Shown here piece by piece: positions 18,178 through 27,506 of a DNA stretch of 64,000 nucleotides. Under the pieces are notes generated by a model. That model searched no databases. It saw nothing but the letters and a program-made list of their open reading frames with translations, and was not told the origin of the DNA. The position numbers and the translations under genes are program-made. Origin of the DNA: JADJSS01 sp046329815 (GTDB taxonomy: Bacteria > Bacteroidota > Bacteroidia > Chitinophagales > JADIYW01); assembly GCA_046329815.1 (NCBI GenBank), contig JAXLTY010000001.1:434001-498000 (forward strand). The letters run 5' to 3'. The stretch's first letter is position 1, and each line of letters opens with the position of its first letter.

Positions 18178-18680
18178 GCATATAGTTTACCATCGTAGTC
18201 GATTCCGCCTTTGAATGCATGGTTCTTCATTGTTCCTTCTAATGCAAATCCTGCGCTTTCCAGTGCTTTTGATGAACCAATATTTTCAGAAAATGTAGTG
18301 GCGAAAACTCGTTTCAATCCAAACTTTTTGATAAAATATGGAACTACTGTTTTAATACATTCTGTAATGATGCCTTTGTTCCAATGTTCTTCGCTCAGCC
18401 AATAACCTAATTCTGCGGTGTATTTGTGCACATCTCTTTGAATGTAAATACCAATGTTTCCTATAGGTTTCTCATCATAAGCGATACAAAACTGTGTTTC
18501 ATCCAAACCCATTTCGTTCAGTGAAATCCATCGTTCTGCATCGTTTGCCGTGTATGGACTTGGAAATAATTCGCGCAGATATTTGGTAAGATTTAAGTTG
18601 TTTGCAATGCGCTGCAATTCGAGTTTGTCTTCCGGTTGCCACGCACGCAGTTTCAGTTTATCATCGATGATAATTTCCAT
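18165..18680 (-). CDS. GNAT N-acetyltransferase, RimJ/RimL type
   Basis: A 171-residue acetyltransferase of the RimJ/RimL-like GNAT group. It contains LRAWQPEDKLELQRIANN at the start, IGNIGIYIQRDVHKYTAELG, the acetyl-CoA region YWLSEEHWNKGIITECIKT, and the C-terminal RVFATTFSENIGSSKALESA. It transfers acetyl groups to an amine of a protein or small molecule. The glycine-rich pyrophosphate loop is represented by WNKGI only, as often in this subgroup. Confidence 0.88.
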   Translation of the reverse strand: MEIIIDDKLKLRAWQPEDKLELQRIANNLNLTKYLRELFPSPYTANDAERWISLNEMGLDETQFCIAYDEKPIGNIGIYIQRDVHKYTAELGYWLSEEHWNKGIITECIKTVVPYFIKKFGLKRVFATTFSENIGSSKALESAGFALEGTMKNHAFKGGIDYDGKLYAYTV

Positions 18681-18701
18681 AGCGTAAATCTAAGCATTGA
18701 T

Positions 18702-19337
18702 TTACTTATTCGGCTGTGGTGTAGTGCGCAAATATGGTTTTATGATTTTAAACCCTTTTGGAAATTTCGTTTCTGCTACTTCGTTCGTAATTGCCGGTGC
18801 AATCACTACATCTTCGCCATCCTGCCAGTTTACAGGCGTTGCCACACTGTAATTAGCAGTCAATTGCAACGAATCTATCACACGCAGAATCTCATTGAAG
18901 TTTCTGCCGGTTGAAGCCGGATAAGTTATCGTCAGTTTTATTTTTTTGTCTGGTCCGATAATAAAAACAGAACGCACGGTAAATTTTTCTGAAGCATTCG
19001 GATGCATCATATCGTATAGTGTAGCCACTTCCTTATTTGGATCGGCAATAATTGGAAAATTCAATGTTACGTGCTGTGTTTCTTCAATGTCTTTTATCCA
19101 GTTGTGATGCGATTCGATACCATCTACACTTAGTGCTATTGCTTTAGTATTGCGTTTTTCAAACTCATCTTTCAACTTAGCTGTAAAACCTAATTCAGTT
19201 GTACAAACCGGTGTGAAATCCGCAGGATGCGAAAATAAAACCACCCATTTATCGCCGATAAATTCATGAAAATTAATTTTTCCTTGTGTTGTGTCTGCTG
19301 TGAAGTCCGGTGCTTCGTCGCCTAATCGTAGTGCCAT
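18702..19337 (-). CDS. Peroxiredoxin, Prx6-like (1-Cys type)
   Basis: About 211 residues from ATG 19337 (MALRLGDEAPDFTADTTQGK); an in-frame start at 19388 would add a poor N-terminus. The peroxidatic cysteine is C45 in FSHPADFTPVCTTELG. The C-terminal extension with YPASTGRNFNEILRVIDSLQ and PVNWQDGEDVVIAP is diagnostic of the Prx6 subfamily. It reduces hydrogen peroxide and organic peroxides in the cytoplasm. No second conserved cysteine is seen, consistent with a 1-Cys mechanism. Confidence 0.94.
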   Translation of the reverse strand: MALRLGDEAPDFTADTTQGKINFHEFIGDKWVVLFSHPADFTPVCTTELGFTAKLKDEFEKRNTKAIALSVDGIESHHNWIKDIEETQHVTLNFPIIADPNKEVATLYDMMHPNASEKFTVRSVFIIGPDKKIKLTITYPASTGRNFNEILRVIDSLQLTANYSVATPVNWQDGEDVVIAPAITNEVAETKFPKGFKIIKPYLRTTPQPNK

Positions 19338-19507
19338 ATTTTTTATTTTAAAGTTAGAATTATTTTGAAAGAATCTTAAGCAAGTCAAAAGTATATAATT
19401 TCGATAGACTAAGTTAGTTAATTTATTTTAAAATCCGTTTTTAGAATTAAATTTTCGATACGGTTGAAATCTAAATTAAAGTTGTATTTTTATATAAACA
19501 ATCAACT

Positions 19508-19936
19508 ATGCAAACAGTAACCATGAGTCAGGAATTCAACGCGCCTGTTGAGGAAATTTTTAATTACCTGAGTGATCATGAAAATTTTGGTATTTTGTTA
19601 AAAGCAAATATTAAACGCATCAAAGATGCGCCAGGCGACAATGTAAATGGTTTGGGTTCTGTGCGTAGCATTGGTGTCGGACCTTTAACAATTTTAGAAG
19701 AAACCATCGTTACCTTTGAGCCAAATACCTTGTTAGAATACCAAATCACCAATAATGTTCCGGTGAATTACCACAAAGGACGATTGGAATTTACAGCACT
19801 TGGCAAAAACAAATGCTCGCTGTTTTATACGGTTGATATGGAAAGTAAGTTTCCATTTTTAGACGGTTTGATTTTAAATTTCATCAAATCAACCGTTGAT
19901 AAAGGTTTGGTCAAATTAGCGAAGAAGTACAACTGA
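19508..19936 (+). CDS. SRPBCC family protein (polyketide cyclase/START-like), first copy
   Basis: A 142-residue helix-grip protein: SQEFNAPVEEIFNYLSDHEN at the start, GLGSVRSIGVGPLTILEETI in the middle and a C-terminal helix GLILNFIKSTVDKGLVKLAK. Such proteins bind hydrophobic ligands in a central cavity. Its TGATG stop/start junction with the next gene and their similar layout (GLGS-R motif, LEYQIT versus IEYKIT) show a tandem duplication. The ligand is unknown. Confidence 0.85.
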   Translation: MQTVTMSQEFNAPVEEIFNYLSDHENFGILLKANIKRIKDAPGDNVNGLGSVRSIGVGPLTILEETIVTFEPNTLLEYQITNNVPVNYHKGRLEFTALGKNKCSLFYTVDMESKFPFLDGLILNFIKSTVDKGLVKLAKKYN

Positions 19937-20406
19937 TGAATTCACTGCAACTCAATACGAATGTCGAACGCTTGCACTTTTTGCAAGACTATAGTGTTGA
20001 TGCATATAAAGTATTTTCATTTTTCAGCGATCATAACCGTTTGTCTGAAGTCTATCCTGCGTTTATGCGCAGAATTATTGACAGTAACGATCCGAGAAAC
20101 GCGAATGGTTTAGGTTCGTCGCGCATTATTGTTACGTTTCCAACTATTTTCCAGGAAACCATTACAAAGTATGTAGAGCCATCTTTGATAGAATATAAAA
20201 TTACGTTTGGAAGTCCGTTGAAAAATCATGTGGGCACGATGCGTTTTATAGATTTAGGCAATGGCAAATCGCGCTTAGATTATACCATCGAGTTTGAACC
20301 GCGCATTCCGAAAACCGGATTTTTCCTGCGCAATTTACTGGAAAAACAGGTTGGACAAGCTATACGCGAACTCGCACATCGATTTGAGAAAAATCCGAAT
20401 TATTGA
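19936..20406 (+). CDS. SRPBCC family protein, second copy
   Basis: A 156-residue paralogue of the preceding protein, starting at the overlapping ATG of TGATG. Matching parts are DYSVDAYKVFSFFSDHNRLS, NGLGSSRIIVTFPTIFQETI, PSLIEYKITFGSPLKNHVGT and the final helix LLEKQVGQAIRELAHRFEKN. Presumably also a cytoplasmic hydrophobic-ligand-binding protein; the two may form a heterodimer. Confidence 0.85.
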   Translation: MNSLQLNTNVERLHFLQDYSVDAYKVFSFFSDHNRLSEVYPAFMRRIIDSNDPRNANGLGSSRIIVTFPTIFQETITKYVEPSLIEYKITFGSPLKNHVGTMRFIDLGNGKSRLDYTIEFEPRIPKTGFFLRNLLEKQVGQAIRELAHRFEKNPNY

Positions 20407-20440
20407 AACAGTAATGAGTGAACAGTAAATAGTAATTAGC

Positions 20441-20905
20441 ATGCAAATAAAAAAAACAGTCGCTTACCTTTTATTATTTGTATTATTCTTTTCATGTAAT
20501 AAAGATGAGTTTGTACATCCTGATTATATCATTTTTGGTTCATTTGGTGGTTTCTGCTCAGGCGATTGTCGATATATTTATTATCTGGATGATACTAAAT
20601 TACTGGAAGATTCTACTAAAGTATTTTTCGAGAATAAAGAACTTTCCAATTTCTCTAAACAACTGTCTGCTGCTGATTTTGATATTGCAAAAGACCTGAT
20701 TAATAAAGTGCCGACAGCACTGACTAAATCCAATCGAACTATTTTCGTTGATATTAATACTGCAGACCAAAATATCTATTATGTACAAATTTTATTGAAA
20801 GGCAGAACATATGTATGGACGTTTGATAATTTTCCCAATTCAACGCCATCTTACCTAAAACCTTTAGCCGATGAAGTATTGCGAGTAAGCGCTGCATTAC
20901 GATAA
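20441..20905 (+). CDS. Small lipoprotein of unknown function
   Basis: A 154-residue protein with lipoprotein signal ending LLLFVLFFSCNKDEF (lipobox Cys 19). The rest has an FGSFGGFCSGDCRYIYYLDD segment, a predicted helix SKQLSAADFDIAKDLINKVP and a strand-rich end (QNIYYVQILLKGRTYVWTF). The two Cys in GGFCSGDC could form a disulfide. I do not recognise the family. Confidence 0.65.
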   Translation: MQIKKTVAYLLLFVLFFSCNKDEFVHPDYIIFGSFGGFCSGDCRYIYYLDDTKLLEDSTKVFFENKELSNFSKQLSAADFDIAKDLINKVPTALTKSNRTIFVDINTADQNIYYVQILLKGRTYVWTFDNFPNSTPSYLKPLADEVLRVSAALR

Positions 20906-20997
20906 CTGTTAGCATGTGTTAAAATTTAAGTAAAATTTAAACCGCATTAAACCTTGTTAAAATAACATCGTCAAAGTATCAACTAAAACAAATAATC

Positions 20998-21849
20998 ATG
21001 CAAAAATTAATTTTAATGTCAAAACTATTGCTGATCATCGCAGTAGTGACAATCGGATTTACGGCTTGTCAAAAAAATAAGCTGAATGATGAAACAGAAG
21101 CTGCTTCTGCACAAAATTTTAATGCAGCCGAAATTGAAGACGATAATGCGCAAATCATGGCCGACCAGGCAGAATCGAATAATGCAATAGATTTGCGTCA
21201 ATCTGCTGCAGCGCAGGAAGCAAACTTATTAGGTTGTGCAACAGTAACCAAAGATTCTTTATCATCACCGAAAAAAATCACTATTGATTTTGGAAGCGGT
21301 TGCACAAATGCAAATGGTGTAACTCGAAAAGGAAAAATCTTTGTAACATATACCGGTGCTTACCGTGCTGCAGGAACAGTTATTCATATTACTTCTGAAG
21401 ATTATTATGTAAACAGCAACAAAGTGGATATTGACAGAACTGTTACGAATAACGGTGAAAACGCTGCCGGTCACTTAACCTTCTCCATTGTTGCGAATAG
21501 AAAGGTAACATTTACCGATGGTACATTCAGTACAAGCTCAACTGATGATAAAGTACGTGAATGGATGGAAGGCAGCAACACACCGCACGACTTCTCTGAT
21601 GATGTTTATAAAGTAACAGGAACCGGCACACACACTTCCAGAAAAGGTATTGTGTATGATGTAAGCATCTTAACTGCGTTAACACGTAAAGTTTCCTGCC
21701 ATCAATTTACAGCAGGCGATGTGAAAATTATTCGTCACGGACAAAGAGACCGTTATGGTGTAATCGATTTTGGTAATGGTGATTGTGATGATGAAGCAAC
21801 GGTTACCTTAGATAACGGAAGAGTATATACTATTTCATTAAGACATTAA
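20998..21849 (+). CDS. Lipoprotein of unknown function, beta-rich
   Basis: A 283-residue protein with a lipoprotein signal (ITTIGFTACQKNKL type; VVTIGFTACQKN, lipobox Cys near 25). An Ala/Glu/Asn-rich linker to about residue 78 precedes a beta-rich domain with four or more Cys (LLGCATVTKDS, DFGSGCTNANG, KVSCHQF, GNGDCDDEAT). The repeated phrase IDFGSGC / IDFGNGDC near both ends suggests two related halves. Common type among Bacteroidota secreted proteins; function unknown. Confidence 0.65.
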   Translation: MQKLILMSKLLLIIAVVTIGFTACQKNKLNDETEAASAQNFNAAEIEDDNAQIMADQAESNNAIDLRQSAAAQEANLLGCATVTKDSLSSPKKITIDFGSGCTNANGVTRKGKIFVTYTGAYRAAGTVIHITSEDYYVNSNKVDIDRTVTNNGENAAGHLTFSIVANRKVTFTDGTFSTSSTDDKVREWMEGSNTPHDFSDDVYKVTGTGTHTSRKGIVYDVSILTALTRKVSCHQFTAGDVKIIRHGQRDRYGVIDFGNGDCDDEATVTLDNGRVYTISLRH

Positions 21850-22235
21850 AAATAAATACGAACCGGCTAAAATAGGCGAAAGGGTGAAGTGATTACTTTA
21901 CCCTTTCTTTTTACAAAAAACTATGAAAAAAACTATGAAAAAAATAACTAACAGTGAATGATATACGTAAGTAATAGTGAATGAAAAAACATTGAAAGGA
22001 TTAAGAATCGCTCAATCCTTTCAATTAACTAGCTATGAAAAAAGAACTCTTTCATAAAACCTAATACTGTTATGTTCTTAAACTTCCGTCAGAAGACGTT
22101 ATTTAAAAAAATCGATAAGATTTTTGAGGAATAAGAATTTTTATGCATTTGGGTTTTTATGAAGATTAAAATTAAATCAAATAAACCAAAAGCGCAATAG
22201 GGAAAATTAAAAAAAATAAAAAAAGTTTTAAACAC
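21850..22235. other. Non-coding gap with one hairpin
   Basis: 386 bases without a supportable gene. It is very AT-rich and begins with short duplicated stretches (ACTATGAAAAAA twice around 21922-21945). At 21992-22024 there is a perfect 11-bp inverted repeat (TTGAAAGGATT / AATCCTTTCAA) with an 11-base loop. It lacks a T run, so it is only a possible terminator or small-RNA stem for the upstream lipoprotein gene. Confidence 0.5.
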
Positions 22236-23198
22236 CTAAATACACTGTAGTTTCTTCCAGGTTTTATTTGCAAGCTGATACGTTAAATACTCGATGTAAT
22301 AACTGCCTTTTGCAAGATCAGGCATGTCACTAAAATAAGATTCTTGTTGTAAAATATGCTGCACATTACGCGCTATGCGTTTGCCAAAATCTGAATTTTC
22401 TGCAGCGACATCATGGCTGTTAATGATCAGATAATCGCAGCCGCCTAAAACCGCTGACATCGCTTCCGTAGTGTTGCGCAACATATTGTTATAGATCTCT
22501 TTTTCACTTGCAACACGATTACTGTTACCGGTTTCTGCAATGATAAAAACGGTATCTTGTATTTTGTTTAATGCAGCTAACTGATGCCATAACCAGCGAA
22601 ATGCGCGAAACTTCGCAATCTCTAAAAAATAATTCTGACCAATATAAAAATGAAAGTACGACGAACTATATGACGACTTCAATGCTTGTTGCAACGCATC
22701 TGTCAATTCATTTACAGCGCTGTCTTGTTGTTGTACAATAACAGGATCGATACATGAATTTGGAACTGCTTTTTCCAAATCTGTTTTATTATTATTTACA
22801 TAATTGTAAAAATAAACCGGCGCAACATCTATCAAAATTCCATCAGTCAATTGATTGATATCATCAGTAGATAATGGCTGTTTGTGCAAATCAAACAAGA
22901 TACAATTTGCACCATTTTGTAAAGCATGTAAGCTGTCTGCATTTGCTTTCACTATATTTTCGACCACTATTTTTTCTGTTATAGACCAATTAGCAGTTTG
23001 CTTTTCAGGAATTTTTAAGCGAAAATCTTTAGTAGTTTCTTCCGTGTAAAAAGGCAATATCTCAATTTCATCTGTCGTTTGTGATATTAACTTTTCAAAC
23101 TGCTCGCCTTTCAGGTCTTTAATGATTTTATTTTTCCAGTCTTCTGCTGAAATCGATTTGAACTGCGATGAAATCTGCTGTAAAATAGAATCAGCCAT
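22236..23198 (-). CDS. mutA: Methylmalonyl-CoA mutase small subunit, short form
   Basis: A 320-residue protein that resembles the non-catalytic small subunit of methylmalonyl-CoA mutase. Family phrases are FKSISAEDWKNKIIKDLKGE, EILPFYTEE, FHFYIGQNYFLEIAKFRAFR, NMLRNTTEAMSAVLGGCDYL, DFGKRIARNVQHILQQESYF and KGSYYIEYLTYQLANKTWK. The protein stops soon after this last motif, whereas other Bacteroidota versions continue for roughly 100 or more residues; no B12-binding domain is present. The partner large subunit is not adjacent. It starts 10 bases after the end of the large upstream gene. It may be a shortened structural subunit or a decaying gene. Confidence 0.8.
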   Translation of the reverse strand: MADSILQQISSQFKSISAEDWKNKIIKDLKGEQFEKLISQTTDEIEILPFYTEETTKDFRLKIPEKQTANWSITEKIVVENIVKANADSLHALQNGANCILFDLHKQPLSTDDINQLTDGILIDVAPVYFYNYVNNNKTDLEKAVPNSCIDPVIVQQQDSAVNELTDALQQALKSSYSSSYFHFYIGQNYFLEIAKFRAFRWLWHQLAALNKIQDTVFIIAETGNSNRVASEKEIYNNMLRNTTEAMSAVLGGCDYLIINSHDVAAENSDFGKRIARNVQHILQQESYFSDMPDLAKGSYYIEYLTYQLANKTWKKLQCI

Positions 23199-23207
23199 TC
23201 TATAAAA

Positions 23208-26200
23208 TTAAAAGTCTTTACTTAATGAAATATGCCACATTGGTTTTTTAGCAAACTCTAAACCATTGTGGCCCCAAGCTGCATCTACTCTGAAAAAGTA
23301 GCCCAAAATATTAGTACGTATGCCTGCGCCTGTACCAAATACAAATGGATTTCTGTAATAATTTACCGTTACTACAATCGGTTGTTTTAACGGATCATTC
23401 ACTACTTCTTTGCTTAATGAATTGTCTTTATTAAACGGATTAGCCAAACTGTATGCAATGCCTGCGTCAAAGAATCCGACTAACTGGAAATCTTGCAAGA
23501 ATGCAGATTTCAATGGTTTTTTAGCAATCAATGAAAAGAGCGGAACACGCAATTCTGAATTCAATAATAAATAGTTGTTTCCGTTCCTGATATTTTGCGG
23601 CAAACCACGCAGATTAGTAACCGGCGCCTGTAAACCATAATTGATGTTAGAAGAGATCGGAATATTGTAATCATATTTTGGATTCATCCAGGTATCAACA
23701 CCACCTAAGAAATAAAGTATTCTTTGCGCGCCGAAAGACCATGCACCAGCCAGACGATTTGCCCAGATAATATTTTTAAATACTTTCTGATAATGACGCG
23801 CATCGAAGCCAAGTGAAAAAATATGTGATTGCTTGTTATTCGCATTGAAGAAATAATCACCGTATAGTTTATATTTAAAACCGTTTGGAATATTGAACTG
23901 AATCTCTTTTGAATTATCATGCACAAATTCAACATGACCGGTAACCCAGTTTTCTTTTACATCTTTGATCTGCACACTGATCGCATCTGTATATAATACA
24001 TTCATGCGTTCATTACGATAACCAATGCTCCAGCGCAAACTTTTTGTCACGTCAAACGGATAGCTGAACTCTGTCTGGAAGAAATTAGTTCTCACTTTTC
24101 CATAGTAAGTATCCGGCAATACATTTCCGAAGTTATCTGTAACATTAAACGCGATCCTGTCTGTTTTTATATAATACAATATACTTTTGTCGATGCGTTT
24201 TTTAAGGTTAATATATTTAACGTACGCTTCGATTCCGGTGAACGTAGTAAAGAAATCAAACGGCACTCTGAAACCGCCAATGATCTTGTGATCTTCCATT
24301 AAATCGCTTACACCAAAGTTGATAAAACCACCTAAATTCGGATAATTGTACGCACCTAAATTTCCTTTGTAGCTCTGATAATAATTTGCCAAAATACTAT
24401 TATCTAATTGCGCTACAACATAATCCGATGTAAAGCGCGCACGATACGGCAAAATGCGGATCTTTTGCCCGGTGGTTTTTTCTACATTGATATCTGATGT
24501 ACTTTGTACAAATGGCGGCGGCACTTCTTTATCATCAAATTTGACTACAGTAGTCGAATTACCTGATGAATCTGTTTTAGCAATTGCTTCTTTTTTAGCA
24601 TTTGCCGTAGTGATCGTAGAATTATAATCCGACTCAAACGTGTATTTGAATTCACTGTTATATATACTGTCAAATGTTACATCAGGTATTGAAGTGCGTT
24701 TAGGAACATTACTACCGCTTGTTGTTGTACTGTTGTTGTTATTATTTTCCGTATTGATAATGATTGTTGGTTTTCCGCTGCCATCTCTGTAAAACTGGCG
24801 GAATGCAGTTGGCTTCAAACCAAATGATTTGCTTGCCTGGATATCTTCTTCCTGTAAATTTGATTTTGTATAGATGAATGATTTTCTTTTCTTCAAACCA
24901 AAAAAATAATTAGTAGTTCTTGCATTCACACCAATTGCCTGTATGCTTTTCGGATAATTGGTAATGGCATGCGTAACGCCTTTTACTTTATATACATCTT
25001 TTATTTCCTGTATCGTATCATATTCATCAACACCTTTTTCATAAATACTGTTGATCGTATCTTTCTTGATAAAGAAACTATCTAATGTTCCAATATATTG
25101 ATTTTGCAGACCATTCTCATCACTTAAAAAAGTAAAATGATCTTCATTAAAAGTACCAATACCTTTTTCGTTAGCAAATGATGTTTCGGTTACACGCGCC
25201 AAATTGCTGCTGCGTGTATCTAAGTCATAATAAAATAAGTCGAGTGTTTGAACCGGTGAAACAGTATCGCTGAACGGAATGACCAGTTGGTCGTCAATTC
25301 TGTTAGATGAAAATAAAACGCCGTTCGTTCCTTTCCAGTTTACATATACCGGATTCAAATCATCATACAAATCATTATTTAACTGCGTAGCGTTCGTATT
25401 CGATGTGTTGTATAAATACAAATCCGTTTGTCCTTTGTTTTGTCCGGAAACGATTAATAAATTTGGATTATTGGTAAAATCAGCTCCATAAATGCGTTGA
25501 AACTTAATGATGTTATTTTTTACTTTTTTCTTGGTTGCCACATCATACTGCATCAGGCGAATAATATCTTTTTTCTCAGAAATCACTGCGAGCTTGCTGC
25601 CGGTTTTTGTCCATGTTAAAATCGGATACGATTTATCAAACGGATATTGATCGGAACGAAAACCACCTGTAGCAATCTTCTTTGCTTTTTTAGTTTGCAG
25701 ATCGAGCAAAAACACTTTATAAAAACCACCGTCAAAAGCAGCGTATGCAGCATACTTTCCATCAGCAGAAAATTTCATGTCGCCAACTTCTGCATTGTTT
25801 CGTTTTTTTATTTTCACTTGTGATGCAAACTGCAGCGAATCTCTGTCTTTTTCGTCCAGCACATATCGGTTGCCATAGAATAATTTCCAGTCAGTCATCA
25901 ATCCTCTCAAACTGGTGTTTGTCGCGTACGCAAAACCATTATTGATGTTATGATTGATTCTTGTTAAATACAAAATATTCGGAATTACATCTTTACCATA
26001 TAATTCATTCAGCATGTACCAAAATGATTGTCCGGCAAACTCAGGATTGATCGCTACCAATTTATTGAAATCCGGTTTTCTTGTATTCTGTAAAAAGTTT
26101 TTCAGTTTTGTATCCAGTTCTGTATTCCAGCTTTCGCCCATGTACGCAGCCAAACCGGTGCGATACCATTTCGGCAAATTCAGGAACAAGGTATTTTGCA

Positions 26201-26723
26201 GTTTCTGTTTGAAATTATTTCCTGCCATCATTTGTCGCACATACAATTCCGACAAACCTTTCAGCAAATCGCGCTGCAAGTGTTTATGGTTGCCATCAAA
26301 ATGCAGGAACATTTTATTATCACGCAATACAGCAGTACCACCGATATTATAATCGTCTTGCCCGATGCCGATATTATTCTGTGCTAAATCGGTAATATCA
26401 TTAAACACTAAAATATCTACTTTAGAACGATAATGAAAATCCATCAGTTCGTCCAGTTCTTTCAGTTTTTGTTCTGCAGTTGTCCAGACAAACTTTCCTA
26501 TTTCCTGTCCGCCCGGATAAAAATAAATACTAAAATTTTCGGAGTTGTAATATTGCCAGTCAAACGGATGATATTGCACCCTGTTTTGTCCGAACTGAAC
26601 CTGCGTGGTTTGTGCTGATGTGAACTTAGTAATTGTGAAAAGCAGCGAGCATAAAACAAAATATTTCAAACTACTAACAGATAAAATTAATTTATTTTTA
26701 CAACCGTACATTTCAAATTTCAT
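23208..26723 (-). CDS. Large TolB-like beta-propeller and outer-membrane barrel protein
   Basis: About 1171 residues from ATG 26723 (a GTG at 26756 would extend it; ATG 26711 is also possible). The signal peptide runs to FTSAQ. Residues about 45-290 resemble a peptidase-MA-type surface domain without an HExxH motif (LLKGLSELYVRQMMAGN, PKWYRTGLAAYMGESWN). A WD40/PD40 propeller follows with FSADGKYAAYAAFDGG, FTNNPNLLIVSGQNKG and LFSSNRIDDQ. A Ser/Thr/Asn linker (about 660-760) leads to a C-terminal barrel ending HISLSKDF with terminal Phe, the usual outer-membrane insertion signal. Members are annotated TolB-like or BamA/TamA-like; function unproven. Confidence 0.8.
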   Translation of the reverse strand: MKFEMYGCKNKLILSVSSLKYFVLCSLLFTITKFTSAQTTQVQFGQNRVQYHPFDWQYYNSENFSIYFYPGGQEIGKFVWTTAEQKLKELDELMDFHYRSKVDILVFNDITDLAQNNIGIGQDDYNIGGTAVLRDNKMFLHFDGNHKHLQRDLLKGLSELYVRQMMAGNNFKQKLQNTLFLNLPKWYRTGLAAYMGESWNTELDTKLKNFLQNTRKPDFNKLVAINPEFAGQSFWYMLNELYGKDVIPNILYLTRINHNINNGFAYATNTSLRGLMTDWKLFYGNRYVLDEKDRDSLQFASQVKIKKRNNAEVGDMKFSADGKYAAYAAFDGGFYKVFLLDLQTKKAKKIATGGFRSDQYPFDKSYPILTWTKTGSKLAVISEKKDIIRLMQYDVATKKKVKNNIIKFQRIYGADFTNNPNLLIVSGQNKGQTDLYLYNTSNTNATQLNNDLYDDLNPVYVNWKGTNGVLFSSNRIDDQLVIPFSDTVSPVQTLDLFYYDLDTRSSNLARVTETSFANEKGIGTFNEDHFTFLSDENGLQNQYIGTLDSFFIKKDTINSIYEKGVDEYDTIQEIKDVYKVKGVTHAITNYPKSIQAIGVNARTTNYFFGLKKRKSFIYTKSNLQEEDIQASKSFGLKPTAFRQFYRDGSGKPTIIINTENNNNNSTTTSGSNVPKRTSIPDVTFDSIYNSEFKYTFESDYNSTITTANAKKEAIAKTDSSGNSTTVVKFDDKEVPPPFVQSTSDINVEKTTGQKIRILPYRARFTSDYVVAQLDNSILANYYQSYKGNLGAYNYPNLGGFINFGVSDLMEDHKIIGGFRVPFDFFTTFTGIEAYVKYINLKKRIDKSILYYIKTDRIAFNVTDNFGNVLPDTYYGKVRTNFFQTEFSYPFDVTKSLRWSIGYRNERMNVLYTDAISVQIKDVKENWVTGHVEFVHDNSKEIQFNIPNGFKYKLYGDYFFNANNKQSHIFSLGFDARHYQKVFKNIIWANRLAGAWSFGAQRILYFLGGVDTWMNPKYDYNIPISSNINYGLQAPVTNLRGLPQNIRNGNNYLLLNSELRVPLFSLIAKKPLKSAFLQDFQLVGFFDAGIAYSLANPFNKDNSLSKEVVNDPLKQPIVVTVNYYRNPFVFGTGAGIRTNILGYFFRVDAAWGHNGLEFAKKPMWHISLSKDF

Positions 26724-26808
26724 GTAATCAGAATTAAACACATATTTACGCAGCACTTGATACGCAATACTAAATACTTAAACTATATTTACAAAATAAG
26801 CAAATCTT

Positions 26809-27465
26809 ATGGATAACGCAAAATTAAATACAAAAATTGCCTCATTTTGTTTCAATCCTTTCCAGGAAAATACTTATGTCATAACGCATTCTAACAAAGA
26901 TTGTTGGATAATTGATCCGGGTTGTTATACATTACAGGAACAAAAAGTGTTAATTTCTTACATTGAAAAAAATGAGCTGCATCCTGTTCGTTTAATAAAT
27001 ACACATTGTCATTTAGACCATATTTACGGCAATAAGTTCATTGCTGATGAATATAAGCTGGAACTTGGTATTCACGAAAAGGAATTAATGGTGTTGAATG
27101 CGGCTGAAATGGCAGCGCGCATGTACGGCGCAAAGATTCCTGACAAACTGGAACCAGGTTATTTTATTTCTGAAAATGATAAACTGCTGTTAAATGATGT
27201 AGTGTTTGATGTATTGTTTACACCAGGTCATTCGCCGGGCAGTATTTGCTTTTTGAATGCTGCTGAACGTTATTGCATTGTCGGTGATGTATTGTTTGAG
27301 CAAAGCATTGGCAGAACCGATTTGCCCGGTGGCGATTATCATACGCTGATCAAATCTATACAAACACAGTTATTGGTTTTGGATGATAAGGTGGAAATCT
27401 ACAACGGGCATGGCAATCCAACTACTATTGGCGCCGAACGCACGAGTAATCCATTTTTGGTGTAA
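26809..27465 (+). CDS. MBL-fold hydrolase, glyoxalase II-like
   Basis: A 218-residue metallo-beta-lactamase-fold hydrolase. The metal motif HCHLDH is in LINTHCHLDHIYGNKF, with later ligands in FTPGHSPGSICFL, IVGDVLFEQSIGRTDLPGG and YNGHGNPTTIG. Glyoxalase II-like enzymes hydrolyse thioesters such as S-lactoylglutathione or bacillithiol-type conjugates; the natural substrate here is unknown. A single cytoplasmic gene, divergent from the large outer-membrane protein gene. Confidence 0.92.
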   Translation: MDNAKLNTKIASFCFNPFQENTYVITHSNKDCWIIDPGCYTLQEQKVLISYIEKNELHPVRLINTHCHLDHIYGNKFIADEYKLELGIHEKELMVLNAAEMAARMYGAKIPDKLEPGYFISENDKLLLNDVVFDVLFTPGHSPGSICFLNAAERYCIVGDVLFEQSIGRTDLPGGDYHTLIKSIQTQLLVLDDKVEIYNGHGNPTTIGAERTSNPFLV

Positions 27466-27506
27466 GGTGATTTATGAATAAATGATGTAAACTCGTATTC
27501 GCATTG

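Noticed and set aside
23199..23207. B12 riboswitch controlling the mutase subunit
   Set aside because: Only nine bases separate it from the upstream gene; there is no room for a riboswitch.
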